In this document: positions 21,440 through 33,699 of the stretch, piece by piece | How the letters are laid out: the number at the start of each line of letters is the position of its first letter | How positions within the stretch are numbered: position 1 is the first letter of the stretch | NCBI RefSeq assembly: GCF_002234675.1 | Contig: NC_019872.2 | Coordinates: 15,373,950 to 15,437,949, forward strand | Direction of reading: 5' to 3' | Length of the DNA: 64,000 bases | From: Oryzias latipes | Lineage: Eukaryota > Chordata > Actinopteri > Beloniformes > Adrianichthyidae | Made by a program: the position numbers and the translations under genes | The notes under the pieces: model-generated | Told to the model about the DNA's origin: nothing | Database searches by the model: none | The model's input: the letters and a program-made list of their open reading frames with translations, nothing else

Positions 21440-22560
21440 AAAAGGTTTCCTTGGCATTCAAATGGTATCTCAGTCTGGGTAAGTGAGGCAGACTGCTGAC
21501 TTGACAGATGTGCAAAAGGCAGTCATGGACACCCTTCACAAGGAGGGTAAGCCACAAAAAGTCAAAGTCATTGTTTTCTGAGTGCTGTATCCAAGTATGC
21601 GTGGAAGAAAAAAGAAAAAAGCCAAAAAAGGTGCCCCAGCAACAGGGATAACTGCAGAATTTAGAAAATTGTCAAGGGAAATTCATTTAAGAATTGGGAA
21701 TGAGTCAGTGCATCAAGAGCAACCACAGACAAATGCTAGGTAGGGACTGCAGATTTCACATTCCTTGTGTCTAACCACTCCCGAACCAGTGGTCTCAATG
21801 GTCCAACATCCACATTTCAAATTAAAGCAAATTCTGTATTTCATTTGGAAATCAAGCTCATGTAGAGCTTCAAAAGTCTGGAAAAAGAACCAAGAGGAGC
21901 AGAATCCATGAGACGTGAAGTTTCTAAAGTGATGGATTTTGGTGCCATGTCATTTTGTCCTGTTGGTCCATTGTGTTTTCTAAAGTCCATTTTTCCAAGA
22001 AATCCATGCCCTCTCTTGACCAATTGTATAGAGATGCAGATTTTATTTTCCAGCAGGACTTGGTAACTGCCTACACGACCAAAAGTACCAAAAGCCGGTT
22101 TAACAACCATGGTGTCACTTTGTTTGATTGCCCAGCAAACACGCCTGACTTGAACCCAAAAGATCTATGAGCTGTCATCAAGAGGAAGATGAGAGACATC
22201 GGACCCAACAGTGTAGAGGACCTGAAGGTAACTATAAAAAAAAACAGCTTCCATTACACCTACACAGTGCCACAGGTTGACCGCCTCCATGCCATGGCAC
22301 ATTAATGGAGTCACGTGTGCAAAAGGAGGCCAACCAACTACTGAGTACAAAAATGACCAGCTTGACATTTGTGCTAAAAACCTCATTTTTTGGTCTGATA
22401 TAATTCAAATTTGTTCAAACATTGAAACCCTAGTTTTAGGTTTACATTTTCCACAGACCCTAATCATCAAAAACAAAAGAAACTACTGCTTGAAATGTTT
22501 TATTCATTATATGATAATTTTATATAAAATACAAGTTTCTCTTTTTTTAATTGACTAGCA
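21440..22560 (+). mobile_element. Tc1/mariner-type DNA transposon fossil
   Basis: The body matches the typical teleost Tc1-like transposase coding region in order, and is followed by a non-coding right part with ACCCTAATCATCAAAAACAA. The terminal inverted repeats could not be located with confidence, so the limits are approximate. Confidence 0.7.
21485..22365 (+). pseudogene. Decayed Tc1-like transposase
   Basis: Recognisable pieces in several frames include ATGGACACCCTTCACAAGGA-type N-terminal sequence (21526 on), a segment encoding FGAMSFCPVGPLCFLK, then the DDE core remnant DADFIFQQDL and DCPANTPDLNPKDL, followed by a stop at 22168. The usual D of the QQD box is present, and the NPxE glutamate region is damaged (NPKDL then a stop). 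The product, a DDE/D transposase in life, is inactive here. Confidence 0.75.
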
Positions 22561-22900
22561 AAGACATCTATCCTTTTTGAGATATATTTGCATGTCGATT
22601 GACCAAATATGACATCAAAATATTGGTGCAGGGAAAAAAAACCCTGCAGTAATTCCATAGAAGTTAAAATAACCATGGAGATCTGCTTATCAAAGACATT
22701 TAGTAATCTAGTCAATGGCTTTTATTGTCTAAAGTCTGCTTTAAGAGAGATTATTATTTGGTGGAAAATATTTCCAAGAGTAGAAATGAAAAAAATAAAA
22801 AAGTCTCTGTAAGAGGAATACGTCAACTTTGTTTAGATTTGAAAAATCACACCCAAACACACCAAAATTCCCTTGGAGCATTTGTTTTTATACGTATGAG
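22561..22900. other. Intergenic sequence, no gene seen
   Basis: This is AT-rich DNA without recognisable features. Confidence 0.5.
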
Positions 22901-22901
22901 A

Positions 22902-23166
22902 TAGGGGTGGAGCAATTCACATGTGTGTTGTCTACTGTGATGACACTTGGTCGTTTTTACGTTATAGTAAAATAAACCTACTGTGCTTCAATCCAAATGG
23001 TATTTTCCAATATTGATATAATCCATTTATTTCAATTTCAAACAATTTCATAAGAGTATAAATTGATTTCATTGAATTCAATTAAAAACTTCCCTCAGAC
23101 AGATCGATCTGATTGGATTGTAGGAATGTAAACCAATTCACTGATTAAGTCGATTAATCGTACAGG
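22902..23166. mobile_element. hAT-like MITE, degenerate
   Basis: It starts TAGGGGTGGAGCAATTCACA and ends GATTAAGTCGATTAATCG, a pattern typical of the short hAT-type elements with ATCG-rich ends common in teleosts. The inverted ends are weak. Confidence 0.4.
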
Positions 23167-23374
23167 ACAGGAGTGATAAAAGGAACTGGATTGTTCACAC
23201 TCACTGAGTCAGCCTTGACCTTTTTTTGTGTACAGAAGTCTTTCAGAGTCAAGAATGTGCCTGACCACTGATGCTGGGATGAACTCATGTACCAGGAGGT
23301 GGATCCTAACAGATTTCCACACACTACTTCTGCTTTTCATCTTTAGGTTTGTGTATGAGTACAGACAGAGTGTT

Positions 23375-23635
23375 ACAAATGGTAAATGGCGTTTACTTGC
23401 ATAGCGCTTTTCTAACTTCCTCGAAGGCCCAAAGCACTTCACATTCACGGTCCCATTCACCCATTTGCACACATCCACACACTGATGGTGGCTGCACTGG
23501 CGAACACTGGCCCCAACCTTCCACCAGAGGCAAGGTGGGGTTCAGTGTCTTGTTCAAGGACACTTGGACATATGGGTAGGCAAGGCAGGAATCGAACCTG
23601 CAATCTTCCAATAAGAGGTTGTTTGCCCTACCTAT
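23375..23635 (-). mobile_element. SINE-like teleost repeat (GGTAAATGG ... CGAACC type)
   Basis: From AAATGGTAAATGG (23377) through CATAGCGCTTTTCTA, CCCATTCACCCATTTGCACA and TTGTTCAAGGACACTTGGAC to GGAATCGAACCTGCAATC, this is a very common dispersed repeat of fish genomes. GAATCGAACC (23589-23598) is the complement of a tRNA-type B box, suggesting a tRNA-related head on the minus strand. Chance open frames cross it on both strands. Confidence 0.7.
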
Positions 23636-24043
23636 TATTTATTGTTGTGTGTGTGATTTTTACAATATATTAATTTTGTTGTGTCTTTACAGATTAAAGC
23701 TTGGACTTTACAGTGCATTCATATTTTAGTACATGCAGATTTGCAGTTGCCTTCAGATTAGCCACTGGTTTAAGATATCAGTTAAAATCAATAATGAAGA
23801 AATTGGTAACTCTAAATTTAGGCCTTTTTAGGATGTCTCGGATTTACTAACAGTATGAGAGGCATTATGGTTGTTTATAGCAGCCACAGTCCATTCTGTG
23901 TGTACTCTAGTAGACCAGAGCAGCCATATTAACATTCTACTCGGAACGGCCACAGAATCTGTCTTCAATGCTGTCTGACTCCAAACAAAAGATGGTGTGT
24001 GTGTGTGTGCGCACGTGTGAGACAGCGGGTGCGTAACTGCACA

Positions 24044-24232
24044 ATGGGTAAAAAGAAGAAAAAAAAGCACGGAAAAGGATCAAGGGGAAACAGAGATGAG
24101 CAGCTTCAGTATGTTTTGCGGCTGGCATGTTTACACACATCTGAACTGGGGGAGACTTCGTCTCCACAGCAAATACTTCTATTGCTATATTCAGACTTTG
24201 CAGATTTATGGGGTCACTGGTGCAAAATCAAA
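24044..24232 (+). CDS. Possible first coding exon of an unrecognised small gene
   Basis: ATG at 24044 has A at -3 and G at +4, a strong initiation context. It opens 63 codons starting MGKKKKKKHGKGSRG, a lysine-rich basic start, then a mixed stretch with PQQILLLLYSDFADLW. The frame meets a good GTAAGC donor at 24233 in phase 0. If the donor is ignored, the frame stops 9 codons later. A matching acceptor lies 107 bp downstream, a typical teleost short-intron length. I do not recognise the family. The composition may also be chance, since the lysine run comes from a simple A-rich tract. Confidence 0.25.
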
Positions 24233-24339
24233 GTAAGCATTCTTGTATTTGTTGTTGGTTAAGTCCACTTAGTAATGTGCTTAGGAACTACAGGATATAC
24301 AAACCAATGCTAAACTGATGCGAATGCTTCGTTTTGCAG

Positions 24340-24405
24340 GAATTGAATAAACAAACTTTTCAACAAGCTGTGGTGTTTATCTGTAAATTTGTTCTCCTGT
24401 GCTAA
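24340..24405 (+). CDS. Possible second and last exon of the 24-kb small gene
   Basis: After GTTTTGCAG (ending 24339), the phase-0 frame continues 21 codons to TAA at 24403-24405, giving an 84-residue product in total. An AATAAA (24346-24351) followed by a GT-rich stretch lies within this exon. If that signal is used, the mRNA would end before the stop, so the coding reading and the poly(A) reading compete. Confidence 0.2.
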   Translation, partial: ELNKQTFQQAVVFICKFVLLC

Positions 24406-24717
24406 TTTTGAGGCGTTATATTCCTGAACAAATGTTTCTTTGCAAATACCCTTTTTTGTGTTTGCTCTATAAAGCCCAAAATTAAGCAGTCACGTGAACA
24501 GTGTCACTGTTTATACCAGAGACTTTTTATACCTATAAGTAATTATCGCCAGAAGTACTTTCTTGTTGCTGTGTTGCTTTTTGTTGTTGCCTCAAGCAGA
24601 ATAAGTGACATCTGGAACAAGATTAGTAAGATTTACATTGTTTTCAGAATGTTCTCAGAGGTAAATGTCTTATTTCAAATGATACAACACTTTAAAAGAG
24701 GCAGAGGAATCCAAAGT

Positions 24718-25095
24718 TGTGTACGAATTCCTTCACTACTCACTACCTAATGCACTATATATTGTGTTCACCCTGTTGAAGAATTGTCAGAATCTACAAT
24801 TCCAAAATGAAGTGGCCAAGAATTTTCCCAGAAATCTCTGCGAAACACCAGTGTGCATCGATGTGCACTAGACTGGCGAACGCATAGCGTTTAAACACTA
24901 TTTCATGTGACACTTATTTTTTTATTAAACCATCCAAGTTTTTATCATTAGAACACAGCGGATTCATAAATAGTCTTCATGAAATGTTTATACTTGTTAG
25001 GTTTTTATGACAGTGAGCATGGTGTCAAAGTGCCTCTAAAATCCAGGGCACTTATATATTTGTAGAAGTTAGGGAGTAGAAAGAGACAACCCACG
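24718..25095. mobile_element. Degenerate MITE with ACTAT-rich core
   Basis: The left end GTACGAATTCCTTCACTACT followed by GCACTATATATTGTG, and the right end TAGGGAGTAGAAAGAGACAA, are the inverted ends of a common teleost hAT-type MITE that reads ACTCCCTA and ACTATATAGTG. The repeat ends are considerably decayed. Confidence 0.45.
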
Positions 25096-28000
25096 TTCCC
25101 AAATCTCTAGCAGTTTCAAATCTCTGTCTTGAAATTCCTCAGAAAAGTATTTCTTTAATCAGCTTTCTTTGTAAACTTTTACTTATGGAAATATGTCCAT
25201 TCTTTTTTTATCTGCTCAATCAGACATTTCCAATATGCTTTTGTTTTGTATTCAACACAGAACATAAATATAATTAATCTACTTTACTTTTTCATTTTTT
25301 TATACTTTAATATCTTCAGTTCAAGATTTGGTTATTAAATTTAAAAACTAAATTTTCAGACATAATTCTGTATGTTGCACTTTAGTACAAAGATGTGTTA
25401 TGGTTTTAGGTTTGTACATTTTTTACTTTTAAATGGTGAATAAACACAGAGCCACAAAAAAATATATATTTTACCACATTTAATTAAAAGATATAATGAC
25501 ACTTAAAAAAGAAAATCAGGATGATGAACTTTGGTATTTCAGCCAACCAGAACAAGTAAAAATGGTCATAAATTTGGTCTTAACAACATTCATTAAACCC
25601 TTGTGGCCCTCACAGTTTGGCCGTTTTCTTTGCCAAACACAGTGATAGTTGCCATGCAAACTGGGTGCAGGTGACTGATAAGAACTGTTTATAACCCCTC
25701 CTACTCATAAGCAGATTCTATTTTTATTTGTGAACTGTTTTTCAGATGGTTCAGTTTGATGATTTTTTCTTAGAGCTGACACATGTGTCGGCTCTATCGC
25801 GTCTGAACATGTGAGCCAGATCTCTAAACTTTGATTGTCGAAGCTTGAGCATAGTTTGTTGCTGCATCATTTTGTGCTTTACTCAGTAATAACCATTCGA
25901 CTTAAATGGCATAACTCAAGCATCTGGCCTTCATCACTGAGGAGCTGTGCCTACTGCGATGCCCTCAGGATCACTGCAGTATTCTCCTTTTTTTCTTGAA
26001 TACCAGTGCAGCAACAATATAATAAGCTAAATTCACAGGACATTCAAATAACAGTGTATTCTGATTTAGTTCGGATTTTTGAGTATGTGAAAATGTAACA
26101 TTTTATCTGGAAAATGTCTACATTTTGACGAAGGCCAGAGAGCACATCAGGACAAATGTCTGACTTTTATCTCCATGTCTCCAGGTTAAGGAGACAAGCA
26201 CAGATTGTCCCAATGAGTCTCCTTACATGCACAGAAGAAGAAAAATCAGATTTCTTAAGTTAGCCCATGATGTAAACCTAATGTTATTTCTTAGACAATT
26301 CTTCATATAGTAAACATTTTGATATAACCTTATAATAAAGGTCCATTCCTTAATGTTAATGCATAATAAAGCATCAATTGGCTATTAACTGAATTCACTA
26401 TTAAATAAAATGCCACATTACTACAGAATACTAAATTAACACTTTTTTTATTTGAGTATAATTTAATTTTAAAGCATGTGCCTTTAAAACACATAAAGCA
26501 AAATACATGTGAAAAATTGAGATGCAAATTCTCTTCTCTATCTTCTCTTCAAAGCAGAATCTCCTGTAAGAATAACATCAAACTATGCAATTGGAGAGTA
26601 AACTCACTTTCCCTTCAACACATATTGCTTGATCATTTATTTTTTACTGTTTGTTTTGTCTGTTCGGCAGAAGGGAGGTTAGGCAAGGTAAGGAAGTATT
26701 CAACATCTGAACAGATTGTAAATATTCAAGTTGAGCTGTGTAGACCAGGAATGAGCTCCTAGCTAGTGACATCACTTCTTCAACATTAACTCAGTTCAAA
26801 GCAGAAAGTCAGGTATCCTAAATTTTGTACACTTCAAATGTTTTAATATCATGTCTTTTTGATAGTGCAGGGATGTGTTAATAACTAACCATAAATAAGG
26901 AACTGTTATTAAAAAGGATGACTAAATATGCTTTTTTTGCTATGAATTAACCATGTTCTTATGTACATGTATATAAATATAATTTTCAACATTAATATTA
27001 ATTCCTAATCTTTTTTTATTTTACTTATTTTAGTTTTTTAATGGCTATAATGAAAAACCACCCTGTCTCACTCCTCCTGTGTGGCTAAACAGAAACATGA
27101 AAATCTAAATAGATAAAAGGCTCCTGAATAAAACACAGCTGTCTTTAACCTTGTCAGTAAAGTGTCTAAGCGGATCTCCAGTGTCTGTACGCTCAGACAC
27201 TCAAGTTCCTATAAAACTACCAACCTCGGATGCAAGGATGTATTATATGAAGACAGCTTGTTCTTTACAGTATTTATGTTTCATTAGTATGGTGTCTTCT
27301 TGTCATGGTGTCTGAGAGGATTGAAGACCTCTTGAACTTTCTGCTTTATTATTCTGGCCTCCACCTACTCATATCTACGCTTTAACAAAAGCTCAATTCA
27401 GTAAGGCCGTTCAATAAGCTGTGATATGCTTTTTGAAATCTGTAGCCTTTACTTGAACCATGAAACCATAAAAAAAACATAATTATCTCTCATAAACGCT
27501 TCACAAAAAGCATTCGTTATCACTTATTTAAAAAGTATATGCAGCTTCATGTGCAAAACATGAATAGCCAAAAAAAAAACCTTTTTCACTAAAGACTTGG
27601 TCTTTCTTAAATCCCAATAGTTGAAATTTGAAGTATGATCCTACTTATTTATTCACATGTAAAGCAACTGTTTTTTGTATTGAAATGAATAGACATATAT
27701 ACACAGGACATATAATCTCTACTGCAGACAGGATTCTGAACGGTGAAAATAAAGCCTGAAGGGGAATTGACTCATCGGCTGGAATGAACTCTGCTCCACC
27801 CAATAATATGTTGAAAACGGCCGATTGGGTGTGAAAAGGTAAAGTTATAATATCGCTGGCTCCACCCAACAACACAGGTTTAAATATGTCCCAGCCTCAA
27901 TGACTTACCATATTTTTGTGTACCATTGTACCAACAGAAGGGTGGACTCAACTGTCAATCAAAAAACATATCCTAGAACTTTCAACTTCAAACAAAGAAT

Positions 28001-29460
28001 TTAAAAGAGAAAAACCTTTGTGTTTGTCATAAATTGATTTTTTTAAACCAAACTACTTTTTGGATAAATTATTTGTGTAAAATTAGACTTTCTTAAACGA
28101 GGGTTTTGAGCAATAGTAAATTGCTCCCTCTTAAAACCAGCCTCTAGTGGTCTTTTGAGGAACTGTAACATTTGGTATTTCTGAGTTTACACCAAGTTTA
28201 AGAACGGAAGCTGAGAGTGTCGAAGAAAGGAACAGTTTCACAGGTAGAGTTGAAATTTGTATCAATGTAAACTCTTACATGTCAGAAAAAGGCTGCATTT
28301 ATATGCAATTTATAGTTATTTAAAAATATATATGAAAAGGTTAAAAAAAATGGTTTTACTTTTATTTTTCACATCCACAATTTTATAAGTTAATGGATAC
28401 TTAGAGGGAGGTTATTTTAAATTATTTGTTAGAAAGAGAAGAAAGAATTGGACTTTCTGAGCCATGTTCTATGTGATTTAATATGAAATAAAACTATTCT
28501 TCGTTTAACCATGTTATTACTTACATTAGAAATGTGCCGATTCCAATTTTCTAAAGAGAAAAAAAACTTGAATTTCTGAAAATTCACATCGACTTACACT
28601 AATAGTAAAAACTAGAATAAGTAAAAAATAAGCTGGCAAGAAAGCTGGTTCCACCGCAAAAGACAACCAAAAACCAAAAAAAACTCAACAAATGTATTAA
28701 ATAGATAACAAATCCATCAGACAAAACAGGTTAGAAATTGGACAGAAGGGGGGCTGGCTTTATCAACAGGATATTATCCAACTTTGTGGGTAGATGGTCA
28801 CGATGAACACAGATAGAGACACCATTTTAATATTCTTCTTAAACAAGCTGCACAGCCTTGCGCTCATTTTGTCCAAGTCAGTTAAAGCCATCCCTAGCGC
28901 TAATTGGCAAATTTGTCAACACAATCATAGAAACTCTTCTTACCCACAACGTCCTAATAGGTTTCAGGAGATTTGCTTAATTGGGGAGAACAATAGTTAA
29001 TATTAATGTTCTTTCTACACATTAATTGTTTATTTTTTATCCTTGGGAAAAAAAACTGTTAAATCGGTACTTTTTTACTCAATTGAAGAAGATTTTCAGA
29101 TTAATTTTCCATTTCCTTTAAATGCATAGATAGCTAAAGTTTTAGCAGTTAATTAGTAAAAACCATAAACGCCACGAGTCAAGCCCAGTTACTTTTAGAC
29201 AACATGAGGCAGAGTTTCTTACAGTATATTAATGCTCATACAGTAAACATGAGCTTCATCAATTGAACCCCTGCAGAGACAGAAGATGGTGAATTTTTTT
29301 TAACACAACACTTAAAAAGGAAAACTCTATTGACTTAACATTAAAGGTTTAAAGATCTTTAAATTCTGCCGTCTTGTGATTTGTTCTTTGTACGAGTAGT
29401 TAAATCAGAAAAATTCCTATTGATTAAATGCATTTGCGCAAGGTTTCCTGAATTCAGTCA
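25096..29460. other. Intergenic sequence, mostly AT-rich
   Basis: No gene is recognised. A 24-bp near-palindrome centred on ACATGT lies at 25772-25795. The stretch 27700-27880 (two CTCCACCCAA segments about 70 bp apart) looks like a fragment of a dispersed repeat of unknown type. Open frames are short and without motifs. Confidence 0.5.
25772..25795. repeat. 24-bp near-perfect palindrome
   Basis: AGAGCTGACACA and TGTGTCGGCTCT are complementary except for one position. Confidence 0.9.
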
Positions 29461-29469
29461 GCTTGAGTG

Positions 29470-30115
29470 AATTGGAGCTGCACATACAGTACCCAACCGT
29501 CGCCGCTCAACACAAAAGTAGAAATTTTTTGTGAGATCTCGACGAACGGTCTGCTGCTTTCACTTTAAATTTGCAAGTGTGACCGTTGTCTCTTGTGCAG
29601 CCAAGGATGGTGACAAAGTTTTGCAAAGGCAAAATGAAGAATGACGGTAAAAAGCTGGTTGGGTGGTTTGGTTTGAGTGCAGCAGAGGCGGGCAGGCTGG
29701 CAGCGCAGGCAGTAACAAGATGGCGGCGGTCTGCAGCAGAGAATGTAGCGAGCTTTGTCTATGGACAAACGGCACACAAAGAAGCCACAAGTGTAACCTG
29801 CCCAGGACGCCAAAGTGCCAAGTGTCAGAGTGATTTGGAGCCAGTCCCTTCCACAGGGTGGAGTGAGTTAGAATGACGCCAGCAGCCTCATGAGCGCCGA
29901 TAGGTGAAGGGGGTGCGAGAACAATGGAATGGCTGCCTCCCAGACAGAGCTGCCGTACTGCAGAGATAAGGGAGCAGGAAAGAGGGGAGGAGGGGCTGCA
30001 CAGGAGGTAGATACACCTGCTCCTGCTGCTGGAGAAACAGCAGCGGCTGTGGCTTAGAGGAAAGGAGCTGAAGGGAAACACTGAAGGACAAGAGAGGTCA
30101 GAGTTTATCTCAGGA
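29470..30115 (+). promoter_or_regulatory. GC-rich promoter-like block with YY1-type motif
   Basis: This is non-repetitive sequence richer in GC and CpG than its flanks. AAGATGGCGGC at 29718-29728 is a perfect YY1-type element in the + orientation, which in vertebrate genes usually sits just downstream of the transcription start and may overlap the initiator ATG. The ATG inside it opens a 37-codon frame to TGA at 29831 with no recognisable family. A 173-codon minus-strand frame across the block is low-complexity and is not called as a gene. Confidence 0.3.
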
Positions 30116-30417
30116 CAGTTTAAGGGAGGTCATGGGGGAAGCATGAAAAAACAACAGGTGAAGGAACATTTGGAGCCAAAAGATCCCCAAACTGATGCAA
30201 GATCATACATCAATAGAAATACCTCACACATAAAAAGCAAATCATATAATTTCTAGTGGAGTAAAGTGAGTTATAACAGATAATAACACTAAAAATAATA
30301 GTCGCCTTAAACTATATTAGGTTTTTAGTGTGCTTTATCTATTAGATTAAATTACTTTCATTTTATAAATAAAATTAATTCCACATAATTATTACCATTT
30401 GCAGAATTAGTTTTTGG

Positions 30418-30766
30418 ACTGCACAAAGGTTAGCGCTCTTGCCTCACAGCATGAAGGCCTCTGGGTGGGGGATCCGAAACAGAACACCAATGGGGGACCT
30501 TTCTGTGCATGTTTGCATGTTCTCCTCGGTTTTCTCCGGGGACTCCGGCTTCCTCCCACCATCCAAAAACCCACTTCATAGGTTAACTGGTTACTCTAAG
30601 TTGTCCCTAGGTGAGAATGAGTGTGCATGGGTGTGTGATTTGTGGCCCTGCGACAGACTGGCGAGCTGTCCAACATGTCCCCTGCCTTCACCCACGAGTG
30701 GCCCGGATAGGCTCGGGAAGCCCCGTGACCCCGAAAGGGACAAAACAGGTTTAGAAGATGAAGGAA
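30418..30766 (+). mobile_element. tRNA-related SINE-like repeat, second copy
   Basis: This is the same family as 12382-12712 but on the + strand. A degenerate tRNA-like head with GGTTAGCGCTCTTGCCTCAC (30429 on) leads into TTTGCATGTTCTCCTC, TTCCTCCCACCATCCAAAAA and CCCTGCCTTCACCCACGAG. It ends GACCCCGAAAGGGACAAAAC and a GAAGATGAAGG tail. The 142-codon open frame across it is a chance frame. Confidence 0.8.
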
Positions 30767-33400
30767 TTAGTTTTGGAAGATGTTTGATGGAGATAATGCC
30801 AGCTGCTATAAGCAGTTATGCGTTCACTTTTTTTTTTTCGGTGCATTTTTCATTTTTTAAGCCATAGGAAGTAGTATACGATAACTTAAAATAATATAAG
30901 CAACAGGGAATAAAAACGATGTAAAAATGCTTCTTTATTGGAGGATGTTGTGAGATTCATTATGTGAGCAGATTAGGGCCAACGAGTTGAACAACTCAAA
31001 CTCAAAAACCAAATACGGGAAACTGGGGACACAATAAGACTGGAGGTATTACGTATGACTAACGCATGATGAGGATTTGGCAGCGGAAGAGGGATACAGC
31101 AGCTATGTTTGCACTGACGGCAGCTGAGTTCATTGGAAGAGAAACCAGGTGTTACAGGTAACAAGAGGAAAAACAAAGCACGACCACAAAAACCTAAAAC
31201 AGAAACTTGTGTGAAGTATCAAATTATAAGGTCAAAGGTAAAATACAAAAGGATACAACAGAAATAAATCTGCAGACTTTTTTATAGATGCAAACGCATC
31301 TGTTGTTAAGCAGGAAAAAAAAACACAGCTAAAAGAATAACACAAAAAAAATAAAACGTTCACTGTTAGACGTTTATGTCAGGGGAAAATCCAAGCAAGA
31401 AAAACTTTTACAGACATTTTTATTCACGATCACAAATGTGTTATTTATAATATACACTTTGACAATAATTTGGTGCAGCCCTTATTAAAAGAAAGCTGCA
31501 TGCCTCTTTGCATAAAAGGCATGGATGCTAAACTAATTGGTGACAAGAAAGGAACTAATTAGTTAATTGATGTACTCAGAGAATTATTGTTGCATTCTTT
31601 AATTGATCTTTTAAGTGGTTGTTAAGTGTTCAGTAATCCATATACCGTAAATTATGGAATTATTCCAATATCCTGCTTTAATCAATGCATTAAATCCTTA
31701 TTAGTAAAGCAATAAGAAAGATTTAACTATGTGATTTCGAATTTTAAACTCAGCCATAAAAAGGTGGTTTTGAGTCACTTAGCAACAGCAATCGAATGTA
31801 TCTGTACTGCATGTTCCTTCTTTAAGGTTAAATTTGAACTCCCTTTAATAAAATTCTTTAAATAAAATTAAAAAAACAAAATATTTCTCACCACAGATGA
31901 ATAAATAGTGGAAAATACAAAATAATTAGTAGATTTAATGAAATGAATGAAAATATATTTTAATGAATAAATTCAAAGAATGATTCAAATAGAAAAACTT
32001 TTTTTTTTTCATTTTTGATTGCTGTAGTCATCAAGACTCTTACTCACTGAAACACAGTTCTCCGCTATGAGTTAGCTTTACTCACACACACGATACACAA
32101 ATATTTGTAATAGTCTTTTTTCCTGCTTTTCTCGTTTTGCTGCATGCAGCTCGCCATTCAATGGCGTTCAATAATGTTCGGTTGTCTTTTATGTCAGTCT
32201 TTCCCCCCTCTGCTGACGTTGTCAGTGTGAGTACAACTTAATACCTGACAGTAAATGCGAGGTCTAATGTATGGCTGTTTTCAATGATCACCCTTTTTTT
32301 CCTTTTCTTTTTCCTTGATCACCGTTTTGATTGGTTGAATCAAACACCTATCAGGTCTAAAGGAAAAAGCTGCAGCTGCAGATCCTAATAACACTGCGTC
32401 AGTTCACATATGATCAAGACATCCCCGAATTTGAATCAGGAATGTTGTTCTTTACGATTCATTTTTTCAGGAGAGGTCAAAAAACTAAATAAATCTCTTT
32501 TTTTTACTTATTTAGGGGAATAAAATACAATATGGCCTTTCTTGACACAGAAAACAAACTGTAGATAAAAACTATTAATATATAAATACAGGAGAAATTG
32601 TTCAAATAATGAAGACTGAGATTGTACTGAGATTAAGAATAAATCATATCAAAAATACGCTTTAAGCTAAAGTAAAGCAGTTGATTTAACTTCTGAAACA
32701 ATATTTCAATTCATTTCGTGTAATTAACAAGCAGATTGCTGGAACATTAAAGGAATAAAGTATACCTAAGCAGAATGAGTGAGTTAAGATCATGTTTTTG
32801 GAATATAATACAAGTGTTTTTAATGTGTATATATATATATACACACACATAAAAGAAGGGACATTTATATCCAGCTATGCTCGAAAAGTCTGTAAATCAA
32901 AGTTTAAAAGAAAGGTGACATGTTCTGGTATCAGACAATCACATTCCATGGAAGCTAATAAAAGAACGAGGACATCAAACAGCTGTTCCCTGAAAAGATG
33001 AGAGAAGATGAAACCAAAAGAGGAGGAGACAGTGAGATGAGAATGAAGCTGTTTGTCACTGTGATCACAGACCACCAGGCAGTTAAAGACGCAGACGTTT
33101 GTCTCTATGCACCTTTCAGCAGGGGTGTTTGCAGAGCTCTTGTGATTATGGCAGTGCTCCATAGTGGTACCTTGTGGATGAAGACCTGACACGACCCCAC
33201 ATGCAGGGCTGCATCAAAAACTTCCAGCGTGGCCATCAAAGCCCACAAAACTGCCCCCACAATTACAGCAGCTTCAATCTGAAGGTAACAGAAGTACTTG
33301 ATTAACAGGAAAGCTGTTTATTTGATGAGGTCAAACACAAGTGTACTGAGCTGTCAGTGTCACGCTCTCACCAGTACTTTGTGCTGCTCTCAAGATAAAG
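30767..33400. other. Intergenic sequence, no gene seen
   Basis: This is AT-rich DNA. A perfect 20-bp palindrome GTGTATATATATATATACAC is at 32825-32844. A short open segment ending in a GTAACA donor-like sequence at 33284 was considered and rejected as an exon. Confidence 0.5.
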
Positions 33401-33699
33401 CCTGAAGATCTGTTGAGGAAACTTTTTTTTTTTTTTAATCAGGGCGATGGCACATGCTAAAGCATCAGCTGTCATTCTTTATTCTGAGATTTGGCACTGT
33501 CAGCTGAAGAGTGTATTCCAGACATGCTTCTGTGGAGGCATCACTGTTCTCTACAGTACTGTCTGACTGAGTTTGTGAGGCGTGTGTGTGACATTACTCA
33601 CTGTGGGTGTAACCTCGATCGCACACTCCCTGGATCTACCCAAAAAAATGATGCTATCATGCATCATTTTGACTTCCCTTCCATTGGTGGAGCTAATTA

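Noticed and set aside
29560..30081. A 173-codon minus-strand open frame
   Set aside because: Serine/leucine/cysteine-rich low-complexity translation of a GC-rich block, with no domain, no conserved motif and a competing + strand promoter signal.
30439..30867. A 142-codon + strand open frame
   Set aside because: It lies wholly across the SINE-like repeat at 30418-30766 and its flank.
33150..33290. A short frame ending GFNLK-like residues before a GTAACA donor-like site, with a CATGCAG acceptor-like site upstream
   Set aside because: Both splice sites are weak, the exon would be about 80 bp, and the translation shows no family resemblance or partner exon.
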